Shown: positions 23,885 to 32,711, numbered from the stretch's first letter. The stretch: 39,113 nt of DNA from an uncultured Ignavibacteria bacterium (GCA_903862655.1 CAIOZA010000147.1:1-39113), one strand, 5' to 3'. Translations and numbers: made by a program. The notes: generated from the sequence alone by a model not told the origin.

Positions 23885-24799
23885 TTAATATTTTAAATAT
23901 TTAATCAGTCTGTTCAGGAATAATTTTGAAACGAGATTAAAAAAAAGAACAACGGCAAACAAGACTAATGCTGAAAACATCAAAGCTGAATCATACAATG
24001 GTATAGAGAGCATTTCTCCATAATTATTTGCAATCAATGCTGGCAATGGATATCCCGGATCAAAAACTGACTTCGGTATTTGTACTACATTCCCTACAAC
24101 CATCAATACTGCCAGTGTTTCACCAAAAGCTCTTGACAATCCAAGTATAATGCCTGCAATAATCCCGGGTATAGATTTCCTCAGAACCACAAATTTTATC
24201 GTTTCCCATCTTGTTGCGCCCAGAGATAGTGAAGCTTCTCGCAGCTCTTGAGGTATTGTTTTCAGGATTTCAATGAATACCAGAATAATATTTGGGACAA
24301 GCATAATCGAAAGTACGATACTTCCGGCAAGGATGCTATAACCCGTTGAATGTACCCCAAAAAATGGAGCCAGATAATCTCTTATGAACGGAACAATTAT
24401 GATCACACCCCAAACACCAAGAATCACAGAAGGAAGCCCTGCTAGTATATCAATAATAGGAAAGAATAAGTTCAAAACTTTTTTACTTGCATATTCTATT
24501 AAATATATCGCTGTCAAGAGGCAGACAGGTACCGATATAATTAATGCCAATAACGACACATAGCAAGAACTTACAAGAAAAGGAAGTAAACCAAATTTAC
24601 TTTTAAGCGGATACCAGTCAATAGAAAATATGGAATTGAAGAACCCATGGCTTTCGATTATCGGATAGGATTTTATCAATAATCCAATCCCAATTACCAG
24701 AACTAAAGAGGCACTTATAGCACCAATGAGATAGAACAAATAGTATGCTAAGTTGTTGGTACGGACTCTTGATCTGAGTGAAGTTCCAAGTTTAAACAT
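23885..24799 (-). CDS. pstC: PstC-like ABC transporter permease
   Basis: 304 residues, six hydrophobic helices after a short cytoplasmic N-terminus. The periplasmic loop FSIDWYPLKSKFGLLPFLVSS and the EAA loop ELREASLSLGATRWETIKFVVL followed by SRAFGETLAVLMVVGN are diagnostic of PstC. Its start lies 28 bases after the substrate-binding protein gene. The gene order S-C-A-B is the usual pst order. Confidence 0.92.
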   Translation of the reverse strand: MFKLGTSLRSRVRTNNLAYYLFYLIGAISASLVLVIGIGLLIKSYPIIESHGFFNSIFSIDWYPLKSKFGLLPFLVSSCYVSLLALIISVPVCLLTAIYLIEYASKKVLNLFFPIIDILAGLPSVILGVWGVIIIVPFIRDYLAPFFGVHSTGYSILAGSIVLSIMLVPNIILVFIEILKTIPQELREASLSLGATRWETIKFVVLRKSIPGIIAGIILGLSRAFGETLAVLMVVGNVVQIPKSVFDPGYPLPALIANNYGEMLSIPLYDSALMFSALVLFAVVLFFNLVSKLFLNRLIKYLKY

Positions 24800-24827
24800 T
24801 GCATTTTGCTCTAAAATTATTGAAAAC

Positions 24828-25790
24828 TTATTTGATTTTATTTATTGATGATGCAATCTTTTCGGTTGATAGTTCAATATAACCATTGCTTTTCACAAAC
24901 TTCTGACCATCTGTCAGAATCCAGTTTAGAAAATGAATTGTTGCCGGATTAGCAGGCTTTCCTTTGGATACAAAGTACAAATCTCTGGCCGGAGGCGATG
25001 GATAAATGTTGTTTGCTATTGCCTGAACAATTTGATCCTGATTATTGTAGAATTTCTCAGAAGGCTCCAATATTCCATTTTTATTCAAATCTAATGGAAT
25101 AGCGAATAATTTATCATTCATGGCTTTAGTTTTAGGATTGTATGCAAACCCAATATTATTATATCCAATTCCATTAACATCATTTTGAACAGCCTGAGCA
25201 ACTCCTGGATCACCAAAAACACCAACTCCTTTCAAGTCTTCCTGTTTTTTCCCAAGCAACTTTGCCCAGATATCAGCAGCACCGCAAGCATCTGATCTTG
25301 AATAAACCTGAATAGGAGCATTAGATTTTGAAGGATCTCCAATTGCTTCTCCCCATGTTTTGATTTCATTAGTAATGAATATCTTTATCAAGATTTCAGT
25401 AGTCAAACCCTTTTGCAAAATATCATTCAAAACCGGATTTCTGGCGTTAATAACCCCAACAACAGCATCTTTGACAACAGGTACAAACCACGCACCTTTA
25501 TCTACTTCTGTCTTCGAAATCTCTCTTGAAACCATACCCAAATCAACTATACCGGATAAAGCATCGGCTATACCTTTTCCGGCTCCACCGGCTGAGATAT
25601 CTATCTGAACATTTGGATATAACTTGTTGTATTCTTCCTTCCACTTTTGAGCCATCGGATACAAAGCAAATGCACCGGACATTGATATTTTCCCATTGAT
25701 TTCCTTATTTATTGTCTTTACCTCTTCGTTTTTGCTGCAACCAATCAATAGAGCAAAAAATAAGCACATCAGTATTTTCATTTTATACAA
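24828..25790 (-). CDS. PstS-like periplasmic substrate-binding lipoprotein
   Basis: 320 residues from a TTG (25788-25790) with AAAGGA 6 bases upstream; the ATG at 25779-25781 is an alternative. A lipoprotein signal ends in LLIGC, so it is anchored by Cys18. The PBP-like fold is clear: SGAFALYPMAQKW, SAGGAGKGIADALSG, DLGMVSREI, and an anion-loop region YSRSDACGAADIWAKLLG, where PstS proteins commonly have RSDGSGT. The aspartate that in E. coli PstS selects protonated phosphate (SDAP) aligns with Arg (SREI) here, a variation also found in other PstS-like groups. It lies 31 bases after cysNC. It could bind phosphate, sulfate or another oxyanion, so no symbol is given. Confidence 0.85.
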   Translation of the reverse strand: MYKMKILMCLFFALLIGCSKNEEVKTINKEINGKISMSGAFALYPMAQKWKEEYNKLYPNVQIDISAGGAGKGIADALSGIVDLGMVSREISKTEVDKGAWFVPVVKDAVVGVINARNPVLNDILQKGLTTEILIKIFITNEIKTWGEAIGDPSKSNAPIQVYSRSDACGAADIWAKLLGKKQEDLKGVGVFGDPGVAQAVQNDVNGIGYNNIGFAYNPKTKAMNDKLFAIPLDLNKNGILEPSEKFYNNQDQIVQAIANNIYPSPPARDLYFVSKGKPANPATIHFLNWILTDGQKFVKSNGYIELSTEKIASSINKIK

Positions 25791-25821
25791 AATTTATCCT
25801 TTCAATTAAAAAAATTATCAA

Positions 25822-27711
25822 TTATTTTTTTAGAATCTTTTGTCTTACCAGATAATCCAAAATACAACTTACAGACTCATCAACTGACAATCGATCTGTT
25901 TTTACAACAATTTCAGGATTGTCAGGTTCTTCATAATCGGAGCTGATACCGGTAAAGTCAACAATTTCTCCGACTCGGGCTTTAGAATAAAAACCTTTAG
26001 CATCTCTCTTCTCGCATATTTCAATTGGAGCATCTATAAATACTTCTACAAAATGAAAATCGGATAATATTCTTCTTGCAGCCTGTCTGTCCTTTTCAAA
26101 AGGAGAGATAAGGGAGCACATAACATTAACACCGGATTTTAATATCAATTTAGCAATCTCCGCTGTTCTGCGAATATTTTCACTCCTGTCAGAATCAGTA
26201 TAGCCAAGATCTGTGCATAGTCCTTTTCTTAGTATGTCTCCATCCAATAGAACACTATGATAACCTCGTATTGATAATTCAGCATTTAAATTCTCAGAAG
26301 TAGTTGTCTTGCCGCTTCCGGACAAACCAGTGAACCATAATACAAATGGTTTTTCCTGATTAAAATTTCTTTTACCTTCTTTGCTCAAATCATTATCAAT
26401 TAATTCATTTATCATTCCACATCCTACTGTTAAATTGGTCAATCTGTCAATTATAATGAAAGAACCAAATTGCTTGTCTGATTTATAATTATCTATAAAT
26501 ACCCTGCTGTTGCAATGAATATCAACTATTCCAACTTCGTTGATCTCCAGCTTGTCTGCAGATATTTGATTGAAAGATTCGAGGTTATATTTATATGCAA
26601 TGTTTCTTATGTTAATATTAGCATAACCAAAACACCCTTTGATTATATAATTTCCATTTTTCTCAAGTGGTTTAGCATCCATCCAGATAATCGTGGCGTT
26701 CACATCCGAATATTTAACAAGTTCAATTTCTTCAGATACGATGACATCACCTCGGGAAATATCTATCTCATCTTCAAGTATCAATGAAATCGAATCACTC
26801 TGAATCGCAGAATTTACAAATTGAAAGCCCTTGATAATACCTTTGACAGTTGTTTTAATGTCCGACGAAGATACTTTGACTCTTTGACCCAAGGACATAT
26901 TACCCGAAATTAATTTTCCGGAATATGATCTGAACTTTCTCATTTCATTATCAGTTAAACTATCCATTGCCGATAACTGATAACTGTTTTCTTCATTAAA
27001 AGATTTAATAACATATTGTACTGCAAATCTTGATGAAGAACTGCCATTTACACTTTCAAATTCCAGATCATCAAGCCACTCATACGCAGTTAGACCATTG
27101 TACCATGGCATATTCTCAGAGCGGTTCAATAGATTGTCCCCATAAAGTGCAGAAATGGGAGTACAGGAATATGATATATCGGACATCCCGATTTCAGAAA
27201 GATCCCGCATCAGCTTGGAACAATCCTCTTCAATCGACCTGTAAATGTTTTCGTCCCAATTCATAAGATCGAATTTATTTACAGCGAACATGACACTTTT
27301 AATCCCCATTAAAGCACAGATCAGCGTATGTCTGCGGGTCTGCAAACCTAATCCCTTGCGTGCATCTATTAGGATTATACCGGCATCACAATGAGAAGCT
27401 CCTGTCGCCATGTTCTTGGTGTACTGTGTGTGACCGGGAGTGTCGGCAACAATGTATTTCTTATCACCCATTGTAAAATATCGGTAAGCCACATCTATTG
27501 TAATTCCCTGTTCACGTTCAGACAATAGTCCGTCTAGCAAAAAAGAGTAATCGAGAGCATTAATGTCCTTTCCATTCTTTTCTAATTCTAATCTCAGGGA
27601 CTGCAACTGATCTTCAAATATCAATCCGGCATCGAACAATAATTTTCCTATCATTGTTGATTTACCGTCATCAACGCTGCCACAGGTAAGAAATTTAGTG
27701 ACTTTATTCAT
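25822..27711 (-). CDS. cysNC: Bifunctional sulfate adenylyltransferase GTPase subunit / APS kinase (CysN-CysC fusion)
   Basis: 629 residues. The N-terminal 420 residues are a CysN GTPase: G1 GSVDDGKST at 11-19, switch II DTPGHTQYTKNMATGAS, NKFDLM, then EF-Tu-like beta-barrels. Residues about 440-629 are APS kinase: P-loop GLSGSGKTT near 460, LDGDILRKGLC, NIRRTAEIAKL, VFIDAPIEICEKRDAKG. CysN drives ATP sulfurylase (sulfate to APS) and CysC phosphorylates APS to PAPS in the cytoplasm, as in NodQ. The fusion favours delivery of PAPS to a sulfotransferase; no PAPS reductase gene lies in this window. The ATG overlaps the cysD stop by one base (TGATG), so translation is coupled. Confidence 0.96.
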   Translation of the reverse strand: MNKVTKFLTCGSVDDGKSTMIGKLLFDAGLIFEDQLQSLRLELEKNGKDINALDYSFLLDGLLSEREQGITIDVAYRYFTMGDKKYIVADTPGHTQYTKNMATGASHCDAGIILIDARKGLGLQTRRHTLICALMGIKSVMFAVNKFDLMNWDENIYRSIEEDCSKLMRDLSEIGMSDISYSCTPISALYGDNLLNRSENMPWYNGLTAYEWLDDLEFESVNGSSSSRFAVQYVIKSFNEENSYQLSAMDSLTDNEMRKFRSYSGKLISGNMSLGQRVKVSSSDIKTTVKGIIKGFQFVNSAIQSDSISLILEDEIDISRGDVIVSEEIELVKYSDVNATIIWMDAKPLEKNGNYIIKGCFGYANINIRNIAYKYNLESFNQISADKLEINEVGIVDIHCNSRVFIDNYKSDKQFGSFIIIDRLTNLTVGCGMINELIDNDLSKEGKRNFNQEKPFVLWFTGLSGSGKTTTSENLNAELSIRGYHSVLLDGDILRKGLCTDLGYTDSDRSENIRRTAEIAKLILKSGVNVMCSLISPFEKDRQAARRILSDFHFVEVFIDAPIEICEKRDAKGFYSKARVGEIVDFTGISSDYEEPDNPEIVVKTDRLSVDESVSCILDYLVRQKILKK

Positions 27712-28622
27712 CAGAAATATCCTTCCTGCTTCTTCTTTTCCATACTACCGTTTTCATCAAAGTCGATCAATCTGCCAATTCTTTCGGAGAAATGTGTTGT
27801 TTCAAGCTCGCGGACGATATCCTCGAGTGTTTCTGAGTCTGATTCTATTGCTGCTGTAAGCGGATAGCAGCCCAAAGTCCTGAAGCGAACCTTTTTCATC
27901 TGCACAACGTCATTGGGATTTAATTCAAATCTATTATCATTAAGATTTATCATCTGGCCGTTTCTTATCACTACCTCACGTTCCTTCGCAAAATAAAGCG
28001 GTACGACATCGATGTTCTCCATCAGAATATAACGCCAGATATCGACTTCAGTCCAGTTTGAAAGAGGAAAAACTCTAAAGCTCTCATTGGGTTTACGTTT
28101 AGTGTTGAACAGATCCCATAATTCAGGTCTCTGCTCTTTGGGATTCCAGGAATGATTACTGTCTCTGAAAGAAAAGATTCTTTCCTTTGATCGGCTTTTT
28201 TCTTCTTCTCTTCTTGCTCCACCGATTATAATGTCAAATTTATATAGATTCAAAGCCTGCTTCAAAGCATCTGTCTTCATAATGTTTGTATAGATCGAGC
28301 TCCCGTGAGTAAATGGATTGATATTTTGCTTCAATCCTTCTGCATTCTTATAAACCATTATATCTATGCCATAGATTTTTGCAATCTTTTCTCTGAATTC
28401 AATCATTTCCTTAAACTTCCAGGTAGTATCCACATGCAGAAAACGCACTGGTGGCTTGATCGGATAGAAAGCCTTCATTGCAAGGTGCAGCATCACACCG
28501 GAATCTTTACCTATTGAATACAAAATTACTGGATTCTCCGCTTCTGCAATTGCTTCGCGAAGAATATAAATACTTTCGTTTTCAAGATCTTTCAAATACT
28601 CGTACAAATCAATAAGCTCCAA
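27711..28622 (-). CDS. cysD: Sulfate adenylyltransferase subunit 2
   Basis: 303 residues of the ATP pyrophosphatase (PP-loop) family. Motifs: [14 protein letters not shown]-loop [13 protein letters not shown] at 35-47, [38 protein letters not shown] and [15 protein letters not shown], ending with [14 protein letters not shown]. CysD with CysN forms APS from ATP and sulfate. The start is TTG at 28620-28622; in-frame codons upstream reach a stop within six codons and offer no ATG. It lies 53 bases after the sulfotransferase gene and overlaps cysNC. Confidence 0.96.
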   Translation of the reverse strand: MELIDLYEYLKDLENESIYILREAIAEAENPVILYSIGKDSGVMLHLAMKAFYPIKPPVRFLHVDTTWKFKEMIEFREKIAKIYGIDIMVYKNAEGLKQNINPFTHGSSIYTNIMKTDALKQALNLYKFDIIIGGARREEEKSRSKERIFSFRDSNHSWNPKEQRPELWDLFNTKRKPNESFRVFPLSNWTEVDIWRYILMENIDVVPLYFAKEREVVIRNGQMINLNDNRFELNPNDVVQMKKVRFRTLGCYPLTAAIESDSETLEDIVRELETTHFSERIGRLIDFDENGSMEKKKQEGYF

Positions 28623-28675
28623 AAATTCAAAATGTGTTTATGCTTTCACGTCATATAATCCATGCATTAACAATT

Positions 28676-29758
28676 CTATGAGAAAAAAGTTTCATATATT
28701 TTAGCATAATCTTTGCGAATTCTATCTTCGCTCAATCCAAACTTTGCTAGATCATATTTATGATTACTTTTAAAATTACGTTGCTTATCAGCAGTAATCC
28801 CTACACTTTCAATAAGCTCAGCCGTTGGTTCTATTTCAATAAATTCAAATATTTCGTCCATCAAGGCTTCAAAATCATTCATCATTCTATCGAACCTGAC
28901 AACTTTAACCTTAGATGTATTAATCCTTCCACTTACAAAATCATCATGGAATCTCAAGCTGAGTTCCAAGAATGCATTATAAAGTCTTTCGATGTAAAAT
29001 GAACGCTTTTCCTCTGGCAGAGTCCAGAAGCCATACCTGCCGTCCAATACACCTGTCACCAGGCTTAGTCCTGATGGTACCGTGTCCATAGGGTCGCGCA
29101 GAGTATATAATATCTTTGCATCGGGGAAATGTTCCAGGAACTCAGGCAATCTGATACCGAGCGAAAAGAGTTTTGCGACAACCTGATGATGTTCCTCACC
29201 TATAAGATTTCTTTTCCAGACTTCTTTAAGCCAGTTGAAATCCCGCTTCGATGTATCTCGGAACTTGGGATCAAAATCATTCTTCAAATCTTCCTCTGCC
29301 CAAGCCAGGAAAAAGCCATAAACAAAGAATCCATCGAAATATCTGAACAATAATGAGGGATCATCTGTTTCTATAGCTGTTAAATTTGTTTCATGTGCAG
29401 CATGACCATGAAATCGTGCTGGACTGACTTTTTCCATAGATGGTAGAAATGGTTTGACCATTTTTTGTATTGTTAGTGCCGGGAAAAGCATTTTCCACAA
29501 TTTCATCCCAACTCCAACTTTGTTATTTACTAGGAATCGTTGAAGAAAGGTGGTTCCACTTCTTGGATTTCCAACAATAACAATAGGTTTGACTATTTTC
29601 TGTTCCTTGATTCTGCTAAATAAAAGTGAATCCAAAGTCATCCCGATACCAACTATCACTCTTAGGAAAATTAAACCTAAAAAAGTGAAAATAGGTGTTA
29701 TCGGCTTTTTAAAATTCTTTGCTATAGCAACATAGGCTTTCGCCATGTAAGAAAGCAT
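28676..29758 (-). CDS. PAPS-dependent sulfotransferase family protein (Sulfotransfer_3)
   Basis: 360 residues. The 5'-phosphosulfate loop GNPRSGTTF is at 63-71 and the 3'-phosphate motif LRDPMDTVPSGLS has Arg221 and Ser229. An AHETN segment near 121-125 probably holds the catalytic His. A hydrophobic stretch at about 20-45 may anchor or dock it on the inner membrane. These enzymes move the sulfuryl group from PAPS to a hydroxyl or amine of a small molecule or lipid. AAGGAG precedes the ATG by about six bases. It sits 13 bases after the ketosynthase gene and just before cysD/cysNC, which would supply PAPS. The acceptor is unknown; a long-chain or phenolic lipid is suggested only by context. 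Confidence 0.88.
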   Translation of the reverse strand: MLSYMAKAYVAIAKNFKKPITPIFTFLGLIFLRVIVGIGMTLDSLLFSRIKEQKIVKPIVIVGNPRSGTTFLQRFLVNNKVGVGMKLWKMLFPALTIQKMVKPFLPSMEKVSPARFHGHAAHETNLTAIETDDPSLLFRYFDGFFVYGFFLAWAEEDLKNDFDPKFRDTSKRDFNWLKEVWKRNLIGEEHHQVVAKLFSLGIRLPEFLEHFPDAKILYTLRDPMDTVPSGLSLVTGVLDGRYGFWTLPEEKRSFYIERLYNAFLELSLRFHDDFVSGRINTSKVKVVRFDRMMNDFEALMDEIFEFIEIEPTAELIESVGITADKQRNFKSNHKYDLAKFGLSEDRIRKDYAKIYETFFS

Positions 29759-29771
29759 CTTAACTCCTTGA

Positions 29772-30740
29772 TCAGAATCGAATTATGGAAAAGGCGATAG
29801 ACAAACCTGCACCGGTTCCGCCCATCAGACATAAATCACCGCGTTTCACCAAACCGGCTTTATGGTAAATTGCTAATGTCATTGGTATAGAAGCCGCTAT
29901 GCAGTTACCATGCAACTTAATAATATTTGCTATAATATCCTTTTTAAAACCAAACATCTGAGCCGCATCTACGGCATGTCCTGAGGCTTGATGAGGAATA
30001 AACCAGTCAAATGAAGATGGCTTAAAGTTATTGCGTTCCAAAAGTGTGCTCAGTGTTTTCTTTACACTCGATAAAGCAAAGCGGAAAACCTTCGTGCCCT
30101 GCATCGAAAACAAATTGTCTTCAGGTTTTGTTAGTACAGGATTATTGGGTGGATGGTTTGTGCCACCGCCTCTAAACTCTGTCAGTTCAGCACCTTTTGG
30201 ATAGGTGTTCATTTCCCAGTCAATCCATTTGCTATCTTCTCCGGCTGGCGTTGGCTCCAAAATAACAGCTGCTGCTGCATCACCAAATAAAGAAGCACTT
30301 TCCGGTTCCTTTAGATTCCTCCAGGGCGTTCCTGCTTCCGAAGAAACAATAAGTATTCTTTTGTAAACACCACTCTGAATCAATGCTCCAGCTGTATTCA
30401 TTGCCACAAGAAAAGACAGGCAGGTAGAATGAATTGACCACGACGGAATACCATCATATCCTAAAGCTTTTTGGATAAACACTGAGCTGTCCGGAATCAA
30501 TTGTAATGGAGTTGTAGAAGCATTGATAATGCAATCAGGCGGCGGACCATCCTGCAAAGCGTCTTTTGCTGCTTTAGCTGCCATAATGTCCATCGATTCT
30601 TCAGCTATTCTTCGTTCCGATATACCTGTTCTGGAAACAATCCAATCTTCGCTAACTCCAAGCAAAGGAGCAAGCTCTTGGGACGTTTGGATTCTCGGTG
30701 GCAGATATAAACCCGTATTTGCAATTTTGACATTAAACAT
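29772..30740 (-). CDS. 3-oxoacyl-ACP synthase III (FabH-like ketosynthase)
   Basis: 322 residues, thiolase fold. The catalytic triad of FabH-type enzymes is present as Cys107 (HSTCLSF), His249 (FIPHQAS) and Asn278 (HGNCIAAS). RTGISERRIA and FGDAAAAVIL are further family marks. FabH condenses an acyl-CoA with malonyl-ACP to start fatty acid synthesis; related enzymes prime polyketides, alkylresorcinols, olefins or esters. Its place at the head of a sulfotransferase/PAPS operon, away from other fab genes, suggests a specialised product rather than housekeeping synthesis. Its ATG has only a weak AGAG upstream. Confidence 0.87.
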   Translation of the reverse strand: MFNVKIANTGLYLPPRIQTSQELAPLLGVSEDWIVSRTGISERRIAEESMDIMAAKAAKDALQDGPPPDCIINASTTPLQLIPDSSVFIQKALGYDGIPSWSIHSTCLSFLVAMNTAGALIQSGVYKRILIVSSEAGTPWRNLKEPESASLFGDAAAAVILEPTPAGEDSKWIDWEMNTYPKGAELTEFRGGGTNHPPNNPVLTKPEDNLFSMQGTKVFRFALSSVKKTLSTLLERNNFKPSSFDWFIPHQASGHAVDAAQMFGFKKDIIANIIKLHGNCIAASIPMTLAIYHKAGLVKRGDLCLMGGTGAGLSIAFSIIRF

Positions 30741-30789
30741 AAAATGCTCTTATTTGCGATATTAATAATAATAGATTATTCATCATAAG

Positions 30790-30824
30790 TGTAAAGTAAT
30801 AATAGTATTTGATAACACTTTACA
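30790..30824. promoter_or_regulatory. Inverted repeat TGTAAAGT-N19-ACTTTACA upstream of the sulfonation block
   Basis: Two exact 8-base arms at 30790-30797 and 30817-30824 lie 50-84 bases before the first gene of the block. A second small repeat, AACAAT-AAT-ATTGTT, is at 30837-30851. Either could be an operator, but AT-rich DNA makes such pairs likely by chance. The rest of 30741-31004 is non-coding AT-rich DNA in which I see nothing else. Confidence 0.25.
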
Positions 30825-31004
30825 GATTTACAAAATAACAATAATATTGTTGAAATAAAACAAATACATTGCTTGGCGATGGAGGCATTCTACTTTTTAA
30901 GCAACTATTTTCCAACAACGATAAATTATGTTATAAATCATCATTTATCTGGGATCTAATTTTCTGATTTTTTTAGCTTTTCTCGGCTTATCCGTAAATT
31001 TGCT

Positions 31005-31033
31005 AAAAAAAAGCTGCCCCTAATAGAGACAGC
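31005..31033 (-). terminator. Terminator after the regulator-propeller T9SS gene
   Basis: On the minus strand GCTGTCTC...GGGGCAGC is followed by eight Ts. It lies about 130 bases past the stop at 31161. Stem sequence and T-run closely resemble the terminator at 32849-32875. Confidence 0.65.
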
Positions 31034-31160
31034 ATTTTTTATATATTGATCCTGTGTTTAGATTGGTCATAGGCTTTTATAGTGGCTCTTTTTATATTTT
31101 GTATTGTCATGCCAAGCCTTTGATCTAATGAATCAAACAAATCAAACTATAGACAACACT

Positions 31161-32402
31161 CTATAACTTCACAAATTTGCTGACTTTATCCCCAATCCTC
31201 ACAAAATACAAACCCGGAGCCAAGCCGGAGACATCGATTTGTATTGTAGGGGCGGGTTCAAAACCCGCCCTAATTGATACCAGGGTTTGTCCAAATATAT
31301 CATATATCTTCACATCGCCTGTAAGGGCGGGTTCAGAACCCGCCCCTACGGATATTTCAATGAAATCCGTTGCCGGATTGGGAAATATTAATTGTGTTTC
31401 ATCATTATTCGTGTAATTCTCCTCTATTCCATTTATCCCCTGCAAGCCGTCTTCGTTGTAAACTACAAGGTTTTCGCACCTTAAAACTTCATTATAGTTC
31501 ATAAACCATTTATTGTTATGGTTGTCAACTTTAATGTTGTACGCAGGACCATATACAACTTTAAAATCTTTACCGTCAAACCTCGCCAATGAAGTGTTTG
31601 TTCCTACCCAAAGATTGTTCTTTTTATCCCTAACAATTTCACCAAAAGATTTATAATAGTAATCAGTATTTGAAGTGTCAATATAGCTAAATTTATCATC
31701 TTTTAATATGATTATGCGTTTACTTGATGTAAAATACTTTGTACCGGCAGAATCAATACAAATTGACCAGACTGCGGAATTATAAGGTGTTTTAAAAATA
31801 GTTTGCCAACTGTTGCCGTCATATTTAACAACACCTGCTTCTGTACTGAACCAATAAGAACCATCGTCATCCTGAGCCATTGTGTATATAGCATTATTCA
31901 GCAATCCTGAATTAGTATCATTGAATATACGAGAATTTAATCCATCGAACCTGATGATGCCACTATTGATATTACTAACCCGAAAAACAATCCACAAATT
32001 ATTCTCTTTATCCACAAATATCGGAAATAGATATTTTGCTAATGGAAGTGTAGAATTCTCATGATTAAATAACTCCCATGTTTTATCATCGTACTTAATC
32101 AAACCACGAGAAGAACCCATCCATTTATTGTTTTTATTATCAACAATTATCTTGTTTAAAGAATAATCAGGAATATCTGAATTGTTAGTATCTAAAAATT
32201 GCCATGTGTATGTATCAGTTCTAAAAATCCCACCATATACTAGAGAAATCCAAATTTGATTAGTTGAATCAACAGCATAATAATAAATATTTCTTTGTGG
32301 CAAAGGTGAATTATGATAATTCCAGGAATTTATATTGGCTGCGATGGAATTATAATTAACAATAAAAATTAATATTATTATTATAAATTTTGATTTTTTC
32401 AT
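31161..32402 (-). CDS. Secreted two-component-regulator-propeller repeat protein with T9SS sorting domain
   Basis: 413 residues. Signal peptide KKSKFIIIILIFIVNYNSIAA. Residues about 25-320 hold repeats of the reg_prop type: IWISLVYGGIFRTD, NKWMGSSRGLIKYDDKTWELF, NLWIVFRVSNINSGIIRFDG, SYWFSTEAGVVKYDGNSWQ, NLWVGTNTSLARFDGKDF. Such blades form beta-propellers, usually in sensor kinases; here there is no kinase and the protein is exported. The C-terminal 80 residues are a T9SS sorting domain of the DVSGLAPG..FVRIGDKVSKFVKL type with palindromic insertions at both usual positions (encoding AGSEPALTG, and IRAGFEPAPTIQ). Transcription ends at the hairpin near 31020. Confidence 0.88.
   Translation of the reverse strand: MKKSKFIIIILIFIVNYNSIAANINSWNYHNSPLPQRNIYYYAVDSTNQIWISLVYGGIFRTDTYTWQFLDTNNSDIPDYSLNKIIVDNKNNKWMGSSRGLIKYDDKTWELFNHENSTLPLAKYLFPIFVDKENNLWIVFRVSNINSGIIRFDGLNSRIFNDTNSGLLNNAIYTMAQDDDGSYWFSTEAGVVKYDGNSWQTIFKTPYNSAVWSICIDSAGTKYFTSSKRIIILKDDKFSYIDTSNTDYYYKSFGEIVRDKKNNLWVGTNTSLARFDGKDFKVVYGPAYNIKVDNHNNKWFMNYNEVLRCENLVVYNEDGLQGINGIEENYTNNDETQLIFPNPATDFIEISVGAGSEPALTGDVKIYDIFGQTLVSIRAGFEPAPTIQIDVSGLAPGLYFVRIGDKVSKFVKL
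31250..31270. repeat. GGGCGGGTT palindrome, sorting-domain site 2
   Basis: GGGCGGGTT and AACCCGCCC arms surround a 3-base centre, with GTAGG on the left. Read on the minus strand, it is in frame just before the IDVSGLAPG codons of the gene at 31161-32402. Confidence 0.9.
31325..31345. repeat. GGGCGGGTTC palindrome, sorting-domain site 1
   Basis: GGGCGGGTTC and GAACCCGCCC arms around one base, with GTAA/CCTAC flanks. It lies after the EISVG codons on the minus strand. It is nearly identical to the copy 55 bases away, so the two could recombine and delete the DNA between them. Confidence 0.9.
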
Positions 32403-32414
32403 AACTTCTTACTC

Positions 32415-32711
32415 TCAAAAAATAAAAACAGGAATTTGTTTAACTGCACCGCCGGCATTCAGCCGGATGAAATACATTCCTTTTGATAATCCAAATGAAC
32501 TAAATGTCAAAGAATTACTACCAATAACATTGATACCGTTAAATATCGTCTTAACAAAACCACCTAGGATATCATAAACATCAAGATTAATATTAGTAAT
32601 ACTATTAATTTCAAAATTTGAAGACCCAGTATCAGAGATATTCCGTTTACAAATGCTTTTGTCATTTTTCTTATTATTCAAAAATACAATTGTATTTCCT
32701 ATATAACACAT
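32415..32711 (-). pseudogene. Orphan T9SS-type sorting-domain fragment, different lineage
   Basis: 98 residues from an ATG, ending with a domain that looks like a degenerate T9SS C-terminal domain: NINLDVYDILGGFVKTIF, LTFSSFGLSKGMYFIRL and IPVFIF. There is no body. The frame continues upstream of the ATG for about 20 hydrophobic codons (FIFEILVTFLSFMCYIGN) without another start codon, so a signal peptide may once have been present. It precedes the reg_prop gene by 12 bases. Most likely the leftover of a deleted cargo gene; a real short secreted protein cannot be excluded. The remainder of 32712-32848 shows nothing I can support. Confidence 0.6.

Noticed and set aside
25822-27711. Elongation factor Tu-like GTPase
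   Set aside because: The switch and barrel pattern is CysN and an APS kinase domain is fused at the C-terminus, with cysD overlapping upstream.
30741-31004. Small RNA or riboswitch upstream of the ketosynthase gene
   Set aside because: The region is AT-rich with only short weak inverted repeats and no recognisable aptamer core.
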